From assembly GCA_943787925.1 (NCBI GenBank), contig CALSOH010000001.1, forward strand, positions 620,001 through 684,000: a stretch of 64,000 bases of DNA. Direction: 5' to 3'. The position numbers and the translations under genes are program-made. The notes below the pieces were generated by a model that worked only from the letters and a program-made list of their open reading frames with translations, was not told the origin of the DNA and did not search any database. The stretch's first letter is position 1. Every line of letters starts with the position of its first letter. Positions 41,894 to 49,669 of this stretch are shown here, piece after piece. Source of the stretch: TMED14 sp003507115. GTDB taxonomy: Bacteria; Bacteroidota; Bacteroidia; Flavobacteriales; Schleiferiaceae.

Positions 41894-42234
41894 AGCAAAC
41901 GCATTTCTTGCTCTTCTTCCGGCTCTACATGATCGGTGACAAGCAGTAAGCCATCTCCAGTTAATTCATCAATCTCGATCCGAAATTCAAACGAGAATTT
42001 TTCATCACTTTCATCATAGTCCCATTTGTACTGGATAAACTGGCTTTGTTTTTTGCGCACTAAGAAAGCGACCTCTTCGGAGTCTCCCCAAATAAATGTG
42101 AATTTGTCCCCTCGTGAATTCACATCATCACAAAACCACTCGGCCAAACCACTCGGAGTCGACAAGAAATTGTAAAGCATCGGAGCAGAGCTTCGAACGG
42201 GGAATTCAAGGACTATTTTAACACGGTCAGACAT
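41848..42234 (-). CDS. START-like domain protein
   Basis: A 128-residue Bacteroidota-specific SRPBCC/START-like protein. VKIVLEFPVRSSAPMLYNFLSTPSGLAEWF is the family opening, with FTFIWG, QYKWDYDE and LLVTDHVEPEE strands and a C-terminal helix LLWQSQINTLLRTIG. The ligand is unknown; it is a common single-copy gene in the phylum. The ATG giving MSDRVKIV was chosen; upstream codons have no family similarity. It overlaps the PAP2 gene by 46 bp on the same strand. Confidence 0.82.
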   Translation of the reverse strand: MSDRVKIVLEFPVRSSAPMLYNFLSTPSGLAEWFCDDVNSRGDKFTFIWGDSEEVAFLVRKKQSQFIQYKWDYDESDEKFSFEFRIEIDELTGDGLLLVTDHVEPEEEQEMRLLWQSQINTLLRTIGS

Positions 42235-42354
42235 GATAGGATATCTCTGGGCTTGGAAAGTTAAGTCCGCAATATAGTCCTTCCGATGAATCTGCAAAAC
42301 CAAAAATGGTGCGAATTCCGCCAATTTTCCATTTTGTAGATTTTGACTCGAGTG

Positions 42355-42386
42355 ATTGCCCAACTGGGCCACTTGTCCTATTTTTG
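42355..42386 (+). promoter_or_regulatory. tRNA-Met promoter
   Basis: TTG (42355-42357), 21 bases, then TATTTTTG (42379-42386); the tRNA begins 12 bases later. Confidence 0.6.
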
Positions 42387-42397
42387 CCGCCTCTCAC

Positions 42398-42471
42398 GGC
42401 GAGGTAGCTCAGACGGTTAGAGCGCAGGATTCATAACCCTGAGGTCGGGGGTTCGATTCCCCCCTTCGCTA
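42398..42471 (+). tRNA. tRNA with CAT anticodon (Met, or Ile2)
   Basis: Cloverleaf of 74 bases. Acceptor GGCGAGG pairs with CTTCGCT (G-U at the first pair), the anticodon loop TTCATAA holds CAT at 42432-42434, and the T arm GGGGG-TTCGATT-CCCCC is perfect. The last anticodon-stem pair is an A-C mismatch. The three G-C pairs of an initiator stem are absent, so it is elongator Met or a lysidine-modified Ile tRNA. CCA is not encoded. Confidence 0.93.
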
Positions 42472-42476
42472 CAAGG

Positions 42477-42517
42477 AAAAGCCTTGATGCCCAGCATCAG
42501 GGCTTTTTTATTTTTTG
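42477..42517 (+). terminator. tRNA-Met terminator
   Basis: AAAAGCC-T-TGATGC, loop CCA, GCATCA-G-GGCTTTTTT, with a long T-rich tail. Confidence 0.85.
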
Positions 42518-42555
42518 GGAATAGTTCTATTCCTCATGCGGTAAGTCAAAAGCTA

Positions 42556-42930
42556 TTATTGACAGTCAGAACTTAGTCTCCATAGGTTCATGCCACTTGA
42601 GAATACTAATTTACCCCCGTCACATTCAAATGTGACTGCTCGCGGTGTTCCATCCCAAACTAAAGTATCTCCATCAAAAGTATAGCTATGAGCTCCAGGA
42701 ATTCGATCTGTACTATCTAGAGAATTCCAGTAATCATCATCACCTGGACAAGTAATACAGTAGGATGTGTATATCGTACCGTCCACAAACTCAAACATTG
42801 TATTCGCATCGGCTCTATTCTCGCTAGGTGACCAGAGCCATTTGCCTTCTACTTGGTAAACGGGAGTACTTTTTTCGCAACTCGCAAGTGCTGCTAATAT
42901 CGTAATGACGATGATATATGCTCTTCTCAT
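42556..42930 (-). CDS. Small hypothetical lipoprotein
   Basis: A 124-residue protein with a lipoprotein signal (MRRAYIIVITILAALASC, Cys18). The mature part is beta-rich (VEGKWLWSPSE; YTFDGDTLVWDG; AVTFECDGGKLVF), suggesting a lipocalin-like small barrel, which I infer only from pattern. Four further cysteines could form disulfides. Base composition is clearly more AT-rich than the neighbours, so it may be a recent acquisition or an orphan. It stands alone next to a tRNA gene. Confidence 0.65.
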   Translation of the reverse strand: MRRAYIIVITILAALASCEKSTPVYQVEGKWLWSPSENRADANTMFEFVDGTIYTSYCITCPGDDDYWNSLDSTDRIPGAHSYTFDGDTLVWDGTPRAVTFECDGGKLVFSSGMNLWRLSSDCQ

Positions 42931-43124
42931 GATAATGGTTTATCGTTCTCATTTTCATAAAAATAGAAAATAATAATTCCACCTTTTCTCCAGAATGTCT
43001 ACTCGGGACAACATCCCAGGCCCTCGGCCTGGGTTGTTTCATTTTAGGACGAGCCAAGCCCATTTGGATGACTGGGAGTAAATGATAGATTCCTGGTAAA
43101 AAAACGTACTGGAACAGATTATGC
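42931..43124. other. Non-coding gap with an orphan hairpin
   Basis: AT-rich on the left. At 43010-43038 a strong stem CCCAGGCC-CTC-GGCCTGGG with outer AACA/TGTT pairs is followed by TTCATTTT on the plus strand, although no plus-strand gene precedes it. Confidence 0.4.
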
Positions 43125-44057
43125 TCATCTGCAGGTTACCTCCGACGACCTGGCTTGCCCCCGCGCCCCTTGGCTGAAGTATTGCCCCCACCTCGTGGCT
43201 TGCTCCCCTGGGGAGGTTTTGAGACTTTTTCCCGAGCGCCCCGGTTTGAATCCAGCGGGCTTGAGCGCCTTGGGTGTTGTTTTTGGTGAGGCTTTGGTCA
43301 CCCCGCGCCCCTTGGCGTTCCCGGGACCTGCCCCCTCCGAACTGGAGCCTTCTACCGCCTGATACAGCACCTCAAGTTCTTCAGCACTCAAATCACGCCA
43401 TTCGCCCAAAGGAAGCTTCCCCAGAGAAATATGCATGATACGGGTACGCTCTAATTTGATGACATGAAGCCCTACATGCTCACACATCCGGCGGATTTGG
43501 CGATTGAGCCCTTGAATCAGAACGATCTTAAAGGTGGAAGGGCCCACTTGGGTGATTCGGCATTTTTTCGTGGTGGTCCCCAGCATGGGTACCCCCTGAG
43601 ACATGGTGCGAAGCGCCTCTTCCGTCAAGGGCGTATCGACGGTCACGACGTACTCTTTCTCGTGTCGGTTCCCCGCCCGCAGAATTTTGTTGACCACGTC
43701 GCCGTCGTTCGTCAGAAATATCAACCCTTGGGAATCTTTGTCGAGCCGTCCAATCGGAAATATGCGTTCGGGGTGGTGAACAAAGTGAACGATGTTGTCC
43801 GCCACGCTCGCTTCGGTCGTGCTGGTAATCCCTGTGGGTTTGTTGAGCGCGATGAAGACCAGCTTAGAGGCCTCTTTGGGTTCCAAAGCATAGCCATTGA
43901 CCATAACGCGGTTTCCGGGGAAAACGAGATCGCCGATGACCGCCTTTCGCTGGTTGATTTTCACCTGGCCATTGGCAATGTATAGATCCGCTTGCCGACG
44001 ACTGCAATAGCCGCTTTCTGCAATAAACTTGTTCAATCGGGTCGCGTGGTTCGACAT
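43125..44057 (-). CDS. rluF: 23S rRNA pseudouridine synthase, RluF/RluB type, tail frame-shifted
   Basis: A 310-residue enzyme as read. The S4 domain (TRLNKFIAESGYCSRRQADLYI) is followed by the RsuA catalytic domain with Asp in PIGRLDKDSQGLIF, and the IQGLNRQIRRM and RTRIMHISLG motifs. The last 70 residues are a basic low-complexity tail. Its final part in this frame (ATRWGQYFSQGARGQ...) looks unnatural. Another frame from about 43228 downward reads SKPPQGSKPRGGGNTSAK then GRGGKPGRRR and a stop at 43136-43138, the normal kind of tail, so an indel is likely near 43220-43230. Catalysis should be unaffected. Confidence 0.88.
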   Translation of the reverse strand: MSNHATRLNKFIAESGYCSRRQADLYIANGQVKINQRKAVIGDLVFPGNRVMVNGYALEPKEASKLVFIALNKPTGITSTTEASVADNIVHFVHHPERIFPIGRLDKDSQGLIFLTNDGDVVNKILRAGNRHEKEYVVTVDTPLTEEALRTMSQGVPMLGTTTKKCRITQVGPSTFKIVLIQGLNRQIRRMCEHVGLHVIKLERTRIMHISLGKLPLGEWRDLSAEELEVLYQAVEGSSSEGAGPGNAKGRGVTKASPKTTPKALKPAGFKPGRSGKSLKTSPGEQATRWGQYFSQGARGQARSSEVTCR

Positions 44058-44061
44058 GCCC

Positions 44062-44069
44062 CAAAGGTA
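44062..44069 (-). promoter_or_regulatory. -7 box for rluF, predicted leaderless
   Basis: TACCTTTG, perfect consensus, exactly 4 bases before the ATG. Confidence 0.6.
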
Positions 44070-44077
44070 ATGGGCCG

Positions 44078-44085
44078 TACCTTCC
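44078..44085 (+). promoter_or_regulatory. -7-like box for the DUF1643 gene
   Basis: TACCTTCC with 4 bases before the ATG; the identical box with the same spacing precedes the MFS gene. Confidence 0.4.
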
Positions 44086-44089
44086 GAGA

Positions 44090-44573
44090 ATGAAGGATGC
44101 GGGAGCCATTTTTTCCGACTGTGGCCTCTACCGATATCGATTGTGGCGGACCTGGGACTCTGCGCTGCCCCGACTCTTGTGGATCCTCTACAATCCCTCG
44201 ACGGCGGACGCTTCGGTGGAGGACCCCACCCTTCGGCGGTGCATGGATTTTTCCCGGCAGTGGGGTTTTGGCGGCCTCACCGTGGTCAACCGTTTTGCCT
44301 TCCGCGCGACAAATCCCACGTCAACTGAATTCCACCTCCGACCCTGTTGGCCCCGAGAACGCCTTCCACCTATACCATGCCCTCGATACGCACGACGAAG
44401 TCCTCTGTGCATGGGGCCTTCAAGGGGGTCCCATTCCAGCAGAAATTGGGCGTTCGGGAGCGCGCATCTTCCATTTGGGGCTATGCCGTGACGGAAGCCC
44501 AAAACACCCCTTGTATTTGGCCAAGCGCACGGCCCGAATTCCGGTGCATCCCCACGACCTGCACAACACATGA
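44090..44573 (+). pseudogene. DUF1643 family gene with a frameshift
   Basis: Reading from the ATG gives the N-terminal half of a DUF1643 protein (YRYRLWRTWD, LLWILYNPSTADASVEDPTLRR, GFGGLTVVNRFAFRATNPT). After that the frame turns to nonsense. Skipping one base, for example T at 44321, restores the family: QLNSTSDPVGPENAFHLYHAL, then VLCAWGLQGG and HPLYLAKRTARIPV up to a TGA at 44571. The full product would be about 160 residues, normal length. It is either a recent inactivation, a sequencing error or, less likely, programmed shifting. The family's function is unknown. Confidence 0.82.
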
Positions 44574-44673
44574 AAAAGGAGGCTTGTCGGACTCCTCTCA
44601 TGTTCATTGTCCTGACCGGATTGTCGTCGACGTGGCTCGACTTATCGTGATCTTTGCGGAAAGCTCTCTTTCC

Positions 44674-45195
44674 ATGCCTGCTCCCCCTACCCTGGCCCAC
44701 CACTCCTTCCTCCTGCGTGAGATTACCGTCATGGACGCCGCATTTGTCCAGGCGCTAACCCTAACCCCCGGGTGGTTGAAACATATAGGCGATCGTGGTA
44801 CATCCACCCTGGAAGGCACCTACGCCTACATTCAGCGGGCCTACACGGATGCCTATGCCCAGCATGGATTTGGCTTATGGGCCGTGGTGGACCGCATCCA
44901 CCAGATCCCCATGGGTGTCTGCGGGTTGGTCTGTCGGCCAGATGTGCCGGCGCCGGACCTCGGCTTTGCGCTCCTCCCAAAGTATGAAGGCTATGGCTGG
45001 ATTCGTCAAGCGAGCGAGGTTGTTCTCGCTTATGCCCAATCGGATCTGCGACTAAAGCGGGTGGATGCCTACGCCAATGAAGACAACGTTCGCAGCCGGA
45101 AAACACTGGAACACTTGGGCTTTGAATTGAATGAATGCACCCTGCACCCAAGCTTTCAAGCCATCGTTTGCCACTATCAGAAAAACTTAGCATAA
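44674..45195 (+). CDS. GNAT-family N-acetyltransferase
   Basis: A 173-residue acetyl-CoA-dependent transferase of the RimJ/RimL-like type. HSFLLREITVMDAAFVQALT opens the fold, GLWAVVDRIHQIPMGVCGLV is the central strand, GFALLPKYEGYGWIRQASEV holds the acetyl-CoA loop (GYGWI in place of the classical Q/RxxGxG/A), and ANEDNVRSRKTLEHLGF is the C-terminal motif. The acceptor is unknown. The ATG giving MPAPPTLAHH was chosen since the longer open frame upstream is mostly the DUF1643 gene in another frame. Confidence 0.85.
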   Translation: MPAPPTLAHHSFLLREITVMDAAFVQALTLTPGWLKHIGDRGTSTLEGTYAYIQRAYTDAYAQHGFGLWAVVDRIHQIPMGVCGLVCRPDVPAPDLGFALLPKYEGYGWIRQASEVVLAYAQSDLRLKRVDAYANEDNVRSRKTLEHLGFELNECTLHPSFQAIVCHYQKNLA

Positions 45196-45222
45196 AAAAT
45201 GGCCCGCGTGGCGGGCCATTTT
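45196..45222 (+). terminator. Terminator of the GNAT gene
   Basis: AAAATGGCCCGC-GTG-GCGGGCCATTTT, a 12-bp perfect stem immediately after the stop codon; effective in both directions. Confidence 0.85.
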
Positions 45223-45435
45223 ATGGTTTTGCATGACTTAATGTTGCACCATAAATCTCACGCAAACGGTTCAGGAAAAAGATCGCTTGTTTATGAGGGG
45301 TATGTCCTTTTTAGCGCTGCACGAATCCAACACCAAACCGGTTAGAAAAAATGATTCATCAACTTGGGATGATTGACCCCTTTAATTTCATGACAATATC
45401 TCACCTTTGTTTAAACCTAAATACCCTACCCAAAA
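45223..45435. other. Non-coding leader region
   Basis: About 210 AT-rich bases. A CACCTTTG -7-like box at 45402-45409 precedes the next gene by 26 bases. No other clear structure is seen. Confidence 0.35.
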
Positions 45436-46215
45436 ATGAAAAATTGGATTTTATTCGGGCTGCTAACCGCCTCTACCCTCTCATACGGGCAAGAAGGTCA
45501 AGGAGCTAACCTCCATGCGAGCCGGTACATCTTTAGTCCGAGTGGCTATGCCTTGGCTAAGGATTCCATCTATTTAAACTGGATTGGTCCACTGCTCGAT
45601 GTACAATTTGCGCCATCGGACAATATCACCTTAGGTATAGGAACCCCTTTCTTCTTGGGCGTTTATGCCACGGGAGGATACTCCATGCAAATCAATGACC
45701 AATTATCCGCGAAGGTAGGCGGACTTTATGGGGTCCCATCCGTGGGTCAGGCGAGCTTTGGACTTCCATACGGAGTGCTCACCATGGGAAAACCAAATGC
45801 CAACTTTACCGTGGGAGTGGGGTATGGATTCACCACGGGCGATTGGGGTGGAGACCTGAACGGCTTGGCTCTGAACATGGCTGGTTACAAAGATTTTGGA
45901 GGAAAAACCGGTTTACTCTTTGAAGGCTGGTATTTGCCTGAAATTGAAACCTACATCGTGGCTCCCGCCTTCCGCATTTACACGAAGCGCGACCGGCGCT
46001 ACTGGAATATTGGTTTCCTTGCCGCTCGCTATTCCTATGACGAGACCGAGTATCCCATTTTGGGATATGATACCGATTGGGATGGCATCCTAGATGTGAC
46101 CGAACGGCCTGCGGGGACAGATTTCTACACGATTTATGATTACAACAATCCATTTTTGACTCGTATTTGGGAAACCTTCCGCTTTCCCATCTTCTCCTAC
46201 GCGATGTATTTCTAA
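45436..46215 (+). CDS. Predicted outer-membrane beta-barrel protein
   Basis: A 259-residue exported protein with signal peptide (MKNWILFGLLTASTLSYGQ). The mature part has many alternating aromatic or Gly-rich strands (ITLGIGTPFFLGVYATGGYSM; SAKVGGLYGVPSV; FTVGVGYGFTTGDW; GLLFEGWYLPEIE) and ends in a terminal Phe (SYAMYF), typical of outer-membrane barrels inserted by BamA. A DTDWDGILDVTE segment near residue 215 looks like a calcium-binding loop. I do not recognise a named family. Single gene, closed by a terminator. Confidence 0.7.
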   Translation: MKNWILFGLLTASTLSYGQEGQGANLHASRYIFSPSGYALAKDSIYLNWIGPLLDVQFAPSDNITLGIGTPFFLGVYATGGYSMQINDQLSAKVGGLYGVPSVGQASFGLPYGVLTMGKPNANFTVGVGYGFTTGDWGGDLNGLALNMAGYKDFGGKTGLLFEGWYLPEIETYIVAPAFRIYTKRDRRYWNIGFLAARYSYDETEYPILGYDTDWDGILDVTERPAGTDFYTIYDYNNPFLTRIWETFRFPIFSYAMYF

Positions 46216-46238
46216 GGGAGTCATTCAACACGCTTCAG

Positions 46239-46273
46239 CGCCGTGCTCCGACTTTTCTGGGCACGGCGTTTTT
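46239..46273 (+). terminator. Terminator of the barrel gene
   Basis: CGCCGTGC and GCACGGCG form an 8-bp stem with a 14-base loop, followed by T5. Confidence 0.75.
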
Positions 46274-47267
46274 ATTTGGCGCTACGCAGGGCCACCAGCG
46301 CAGAGCTCATGGCGCGCACCAAATCGCCGTCCAAAGGCAGATTGGGATCTGAGTAGGTCGCCAAACGCTGCCCAGGAATGTCCGTCTTGAGTGTATGGGT
46401 CATATACGGACAGGTGTACACGTGCGAATTGGGCTCCTTCTTGGCTCCCCAGGCCGTCATGGCTGCAGACGGCTGCACTTGGATGTCTTTTTCTCCATAA
46501 AAAATGTAGATCGGCCATTTCCCGGAAAGCCGCGCTAGATTTTCCATAGGCTCATCTTGAAACCAGTCCATGAGGTAGGGCTGTATGGAGGGGCGAAAAA
46601 GCGCCAGTAAGGCGGGTGGTGAAGGCCGACCCAGCAAATACCCTGCTCGCAGACTGTCCAAACTCGTCTTGGCAAATTGACCGTACTCGGAATCTGGCGC
46701 CATTTGACGGCTTATTTGCTGCCAAAGAATGTCCGCGGCATTTTCTCCAGGAGGCGCCAATAAAATGAGCCCTTTCAACCCTTTTGGACGGTTCTTAGCC
46801 ACCCATGCCAGAGCAATCTGACCGCCTTCACTGTGGCCCACCAAGAGGAGCGATTCATAGCCAGCGAGTTGCCCAAGGGCCCACCAGGCCTGGTAATCTT
46901 GAACGTTGTCCGAAAAGAGCATACTCCCCTCTCCCCCTGTGAGTGTACTCTCCCCCACACCCCGTTTGTCCACTTGCATGGTAGAAATGCCCTGCGCTTG
47001 AAGGAGCTCAGCAAGCTGATCGTACATGTTCGTTTGCAGCGTAGGGCCCGGTCCATTTCCGTGTCGGTCGGTGGGACCAGATCCTGGGAGAATAATGGCC
47101 AGAGTTCGGGCTGCTTTTCGACCCTCTTTCACATGGCTCAAAGTTCCCCTCAATACATCTTCCCCGGACTGAATAAATACTTCTTCCGATTTTACTTTTT
47201 GTCCCCAAGCGGTGGCGGAGACGAAAGCAAGCGCCCCTGCTAGGGCCCATACGCGGATTTCTTTCAT
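46272..47267 (-). CDS. Exported alpha/beta hydrolase
   Basis: A 331-residue serine hydrolase with a signal peptide (MKEIRVWALAGALAFVSATAWGQ). The oxyanion motif ILPGSGPTDRHGN, VDKRGVGES and nucleophile VGHSEGGQIA are visible, with Asp/His near FYGEKDIQV and YMTHTLK. It resembles the secreted hydrolase/peptidase S9-like group of Bacteroidota; substrate unknown. Its -7-like box TACCTTTT lies 4 bases before the ATG. Confidence 0.85.
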   Translation of the reverse strand: MKEIRVWALAGALAFVSATAWGQKVKSEEVFIQSGEDVLRGTLSHVKEGRKAARTLAIILPGSGPTDRHGNGPGPTLQTNMYDQLAELLQAQGISTMQVDKRGVGESTLTGGEGSMLFSDNVQDYQAWWALGQLAGYESLLLVGHSEGGQIALAWVAKNRPKGLKGLILLAPPGENAADILWQQISRQMAPDSEYGQFAKTSLDSLRAGYLLGRPSPPALLALFRPSIQPYLMDWFQDEPMENLARLSGKWPIYIFYGEKDIQVQPSAAMTAWGAKKEPNSHVYTCPYMTHTLKTDIPGQRLATYSDPNLPLDGDLVRAMSSALVALRSAK

Positions 47268-47271
47268 CCTA

Positions 47272-47279
47272 AAAAGGTA
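47272..47279 (-). promoter_or_regulatory. -7-like box for the exported hydrolase
   Basis: TACCTTTT, one mismatch to consensus, 4 bases before the ATG. Confidence 0.4.
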
Positions 47280-47325
47280 GGGGCTTTGGGTGACTTACAG
47301 CACAGTTCTATGCCACGTGGTAAGA

Positions 47326-47414
47326 TATCTTCGACACTATATAGGTGGAAATCTCTCCAAGGATTCCCTAATACGTTGAACCCCTGCGATGCACACCGTG
47401 GGGGTTCTTTTTTT
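47326..47414 (+). ncRNA. Candidate small RNA with its own promoter and terminator
   Basis: A plus-strand intrinsic terminator (GAACCCC 47378-47384, GGGGTTC 47401-47407, then T7) lies where no plus-strand gene precedes it. TATCTTCG at 47326-47333, identical to the TlpA -7 box, would start a transcript near 47338. The RNA would be about 75 nt, with a possible GGAA/TTCC helix before the terminator. It is flanked by two minus-strand genes. No known RNA family is recognised. Confidence 0.35.
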
Positions 47415-47432
47415 GAGGGAGAATTCCCGGGT

Positions 47433-48221
47433 TTAGCCCTGCGCCAGCTTGGAGCCAAAGACCTTTTTAAGCAAATCGCTCGTTCGCGCGATGGGATCTT
47501 GGCGAATCTTCGCTTCCTGTAACGCAATTTCTTGGTACATCGCCGTCGTGGCGCGCTGATTCACATAGGTCGGTAAATCCGTTTCAATATCGTGGCTCAG
47601 GCCTAGCAAGACTTTGTTGGCATTCAATGCTTGCACCAAGGGAGTCCAATAGCGCGCGACATCCACACTTTGAAGGGCTCGGTCGATAATCGGGGCAAAA
47701 GCCTGCTGCACCGCAGGCTCCGTTTCATTCTTGAGGTAGGCCGTCGCCGCCCCGTCGCCACCTTGTAGGATGCCCACGGCATCTTGCACGGTCATGTGCA
47801 AAATAGCCTCTTTGAAGATGGGCGCCGCTTCCTTCACCGCCGTTTCGGCGCCTTGATTCATGGCCTCAATGAGTCCGTCTAGTTTGGGTCCCACGGTGGT
47901 ACTGAGCACAGGGTTTTTGCGGACTTTCGCCTCGAGCGCCTGGATTTCAGGGGGCAGCGGAATGCGGTAAACAAGGCTTTGGGCAAATCCACCTACCCTG
48001 GACAACTGGGCCACACCGGTGGCGACTCCGGCGTCCAAGGCCTCCTTGAGTCCTTGCCCGATTTCTTGACGAGAAGGCCCTTCGATGGCGCCCCGAATGG
48101 TGGGCATGAGTCCATTAACGATGTTTCCTGGGGCGATGGCTCTCAAATTCGACTGAGCACAGGCCACTTGGCTGAGTGCGACAAATGAAAGGACAAAAAG
48201 ATGTGTGGGCATGAGTTCCAT
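47433..48221 (-). CDS. DUF4197 domain protein, exported
   Basis: A 262-residue protein of unknown function. The signal peptide MELMPTHLFVLSFVALSQVACAQ is followed by the DUF4197 pattern: IGQGLKEALDAGVATGVAQLSRVGGF, then IPLPPEIQALEAKVRK, EAAPIFKEAILHMTVQDAVGIL and ATTAMYQEIALQEAKIRQDP, all largely helical. QVAC is not a good lipobox because Gln replaces Leu at -3. An ATG three codons later is an alternative start. It lies downstream of glyA and an SRPBCC remnant on the same strand. Confidence 0.85.
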   Translation of the reverse strand: MELMPTHLFVLSFVALSQVACAQSNLRAIAPGNIVNGLMPTIRGAIEGPSRQEIGQGLKEALDAGVATGVAQLSRVGGFAQSLVYRIPLPPEIQALEAKVRKNPVLSTTVGPKLDGLIEAMNQGAETAVKEAAPIFKEAILHMTVQDAVGILQGGDGAATAYLKNETEPAVQQAFAPIIDRALQSVDVARYWTPLVQALNANKVLLGLSHDIETDLPTYVNQRATTAMYQEIALQEAKIRQDPIARTSDLLKKVFGSKLAQG

Positions 48222-48253
48222 TTTAAGTCGTACAAGCAAAGGGAATGCCGAAT

Positions 48254-48358
48254 TCACAAATCCTCGACGTAGGCCTTGAAATTATTCAGAATCATCTGCC
48301 AGCCTGCTTGCTGCATATCCACGGGATTTTGGTCTTCGATGGTGACCTGCGGCCGCAT
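48254..48358 (-). pseudogene. Remnant of an SRPBCC/AHSA1-type gene
   Basis: A 34-residue open frame MRPQVTIEDQNPVDMQQAGW followed by QMILNNFKAYVEDL and TGA resembles the extreme C-terminus of AHSA1-like SRPBCC proteins (GWxMILNNFKxYVE). The N-terminal domain is missing and glyA starts 3 bases further along, so it looks like a truncated leftover. It could alternatively be a real micro-protein in the glyA transcript. Confidence 0.5.
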
Positions 48359-48360
48359 CC

Positions 48361-49632
48361 TTACGCAAACAGAGGCTTGTCCTTCATCATGGCGACCACA
48401 GCGTCTCCAACAGCTTTGATTTTGCTCGGATTTTCCACGTTCATCAATACCTCGTCGATAAATCCAGCAATGCCATCCATATCGGATTCCACACAGCCGC
48501 GGGTGGTAATGGCAGGCGTTCCAAGACGGATACCGCTCGTCACAAAGGGAGATTTGTCGTCAAACGGCACCATATTCTTGTTGGCCGTGATGTGGGCTTG
48601 CACAAGCGCCGCTTCCGCCACCTTTCCCGTTACGCCTTTGTTTCGAAGGTCAATGAGCATAAGGTGGTTATCCGTTCCTCCGGAAATGATCTCATAGCCC
48701 CGCCCCACTAACGAAGCGGCCAACGCTTGAGCGTTTTTCTGAACTTGAACGATGTAGTTGAAGTATTCATCCTGCAGTGCTTCGCCATAGGCTACTGCTT
48801 TGCCCGCAATGACATGCTCCAAAGGACCGCCTTGAATACCAGGGAAAACGGCCATATCCAATAGGTTGGACATCATGCGCATTTCTCCTTTGGGCGTAGT
48901 GAGCCCCCAAGGGTTCTCGAAGTCCTGGCCCATCATGATCATACCGCCACGTGGACCGCGCAAGGTCTTGTGCGTTGTGGTGGTGACAAAGTGGCAATGC
49001 GGCATAGGATCGTTCAACAAGCCCTTGGCAATCAAGCCCGATGGGTGGGAGATGTCAGCCAAGAGCAAGGCGCCTACTTCGTCGGCAATTTCGCGGAATT
49101 TGGCGTAATCCAAATCGCGTGAATAGGCGGATGCGCCGCAGATGAGCATCTTGGGCTTTTCGCGGTGGGCAATCTCGCGAATGGTATCGTAATTGAGTAG
49201 ACCGGTCTCCTTCTCGACGCCGTAGAACACGGCGCGGTAGGTCTTTCCGGAGAAGCTCACAGGGCTGCCATGGGTCAAGTGACCGCCGTGGCTCAAGTCA
49301 AAGCCCATGATGGTGTCACCGGGCTGCAAGCAAGCGAGGTAGACCGCCGCGTTGGCTTGGCTACCACTGTGGGGCTGCACGTTGGCATATTCCGCATCAA
49401 AAAGCTCACACGCACGGTTGCGCGCCAAATCTTCCACCTGGTCTACGATTTCGCAGCCCCCGTAGTAGCGCTTTCCAGGGTATCCCTCCGCGTATTTATT
49501 GGTGAGCACGGAGCCCACCGCTTCCATGACCGCTGGACTCGTAAAATTTTCGGAAGCGATGAGTTCAATTCCGTTGATTTGACGTTGTTTCTCAGCTTCA
49601 ATGAGTTGGAAAATAGCGCTATCGTGTTCCAT
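48361..49632 (-). CDS. glyA: Serine hydroxymethyltransferase
   Basis: A 423-residue PLP enzyme interconverting serine and glycine with tetrahydrofolate. GIELIASENFTSPAV, YAEGYPGKRYYGG, QPHSGSQANAAVY and the PLP-lysine region VTTTTHKTLRGPRGG are canonical. It starts at MEHDSAIFQLI, the family start; the open frame upstream is antisense of the divergent fumarylacetoacetase gene. Supplies C1 units together with folD in the next operon. The -7 box is 23 bases upstream. Confidence 0.96.
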   Translation of the reverse strand: MEHDSAIFQLIEAEKQRQINGIELIASENFTSPAVMEAVGSVLTNKYAEGYPGKRYYGGCEIVDQVEDLARNRACELFDAEYANVQPHSGSQANAAVYLACLQPGDTIMGFDLSHGGHLTHGSPVSFSGKTYRAVFYGVEKETGLLNYDTIREIAHREKPKMLICGASAYSRDLDYAKFREIADEVGALLLADISHPSGLIAKGLLNDPMPHCHFVTTTTHKTLRGPRGGMIMMGQDFENPWGLTTPKGEMRMMSNLLDMAVFPGIQGGPLEHVIAGKAVAYGEALQDEYFNYIVQVQKNAQALAASLVGRGYEIISGGTDNHLMLIDLRNKGVTGKVAEAALVQAHITANKNMVPFDDKSPFVTSGIRLGTPAITTRGCVESDMDGIAGFIDEVLMNVENPSKIKAVGDAVVAMMKDKPLFA

Positions 49633-49655
49633 AATATTGGTGGTAACTTGTGCCT

Positions 49656-49663
49656 CAAAAGTA
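49656..49663 (-). promoter_or_regulatory. -7 box for glyA
   Basis: TACTTTTG on the minus strand, 23 bases before the glyA ATG and only 6 bases from the divergent fumarylacetoacetase start. Confidence 0.6.
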
Positions 49664-49669
49664 CGCCAA

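Noticed and set aside
42398..42930. tRNA-Met with an adjacent AT-rich gene as an integration site
   Set aside because: No integrase and no duplicated tRNA 3' end is seen; a single small lipoprotein is not enough for an island.
44347..44673. Upstream extension of the GNAT frame
   Set aside because: These codons overlap the C-terminal half of DUF1643 in another frame and have no GNAT similarity.
44188..44703. Minus-strand 171-codon open frame opposite DUF1643
   Set aside because: Shadow frame; the plus-strand DUF1643 halves explain the region even with the frameshift.
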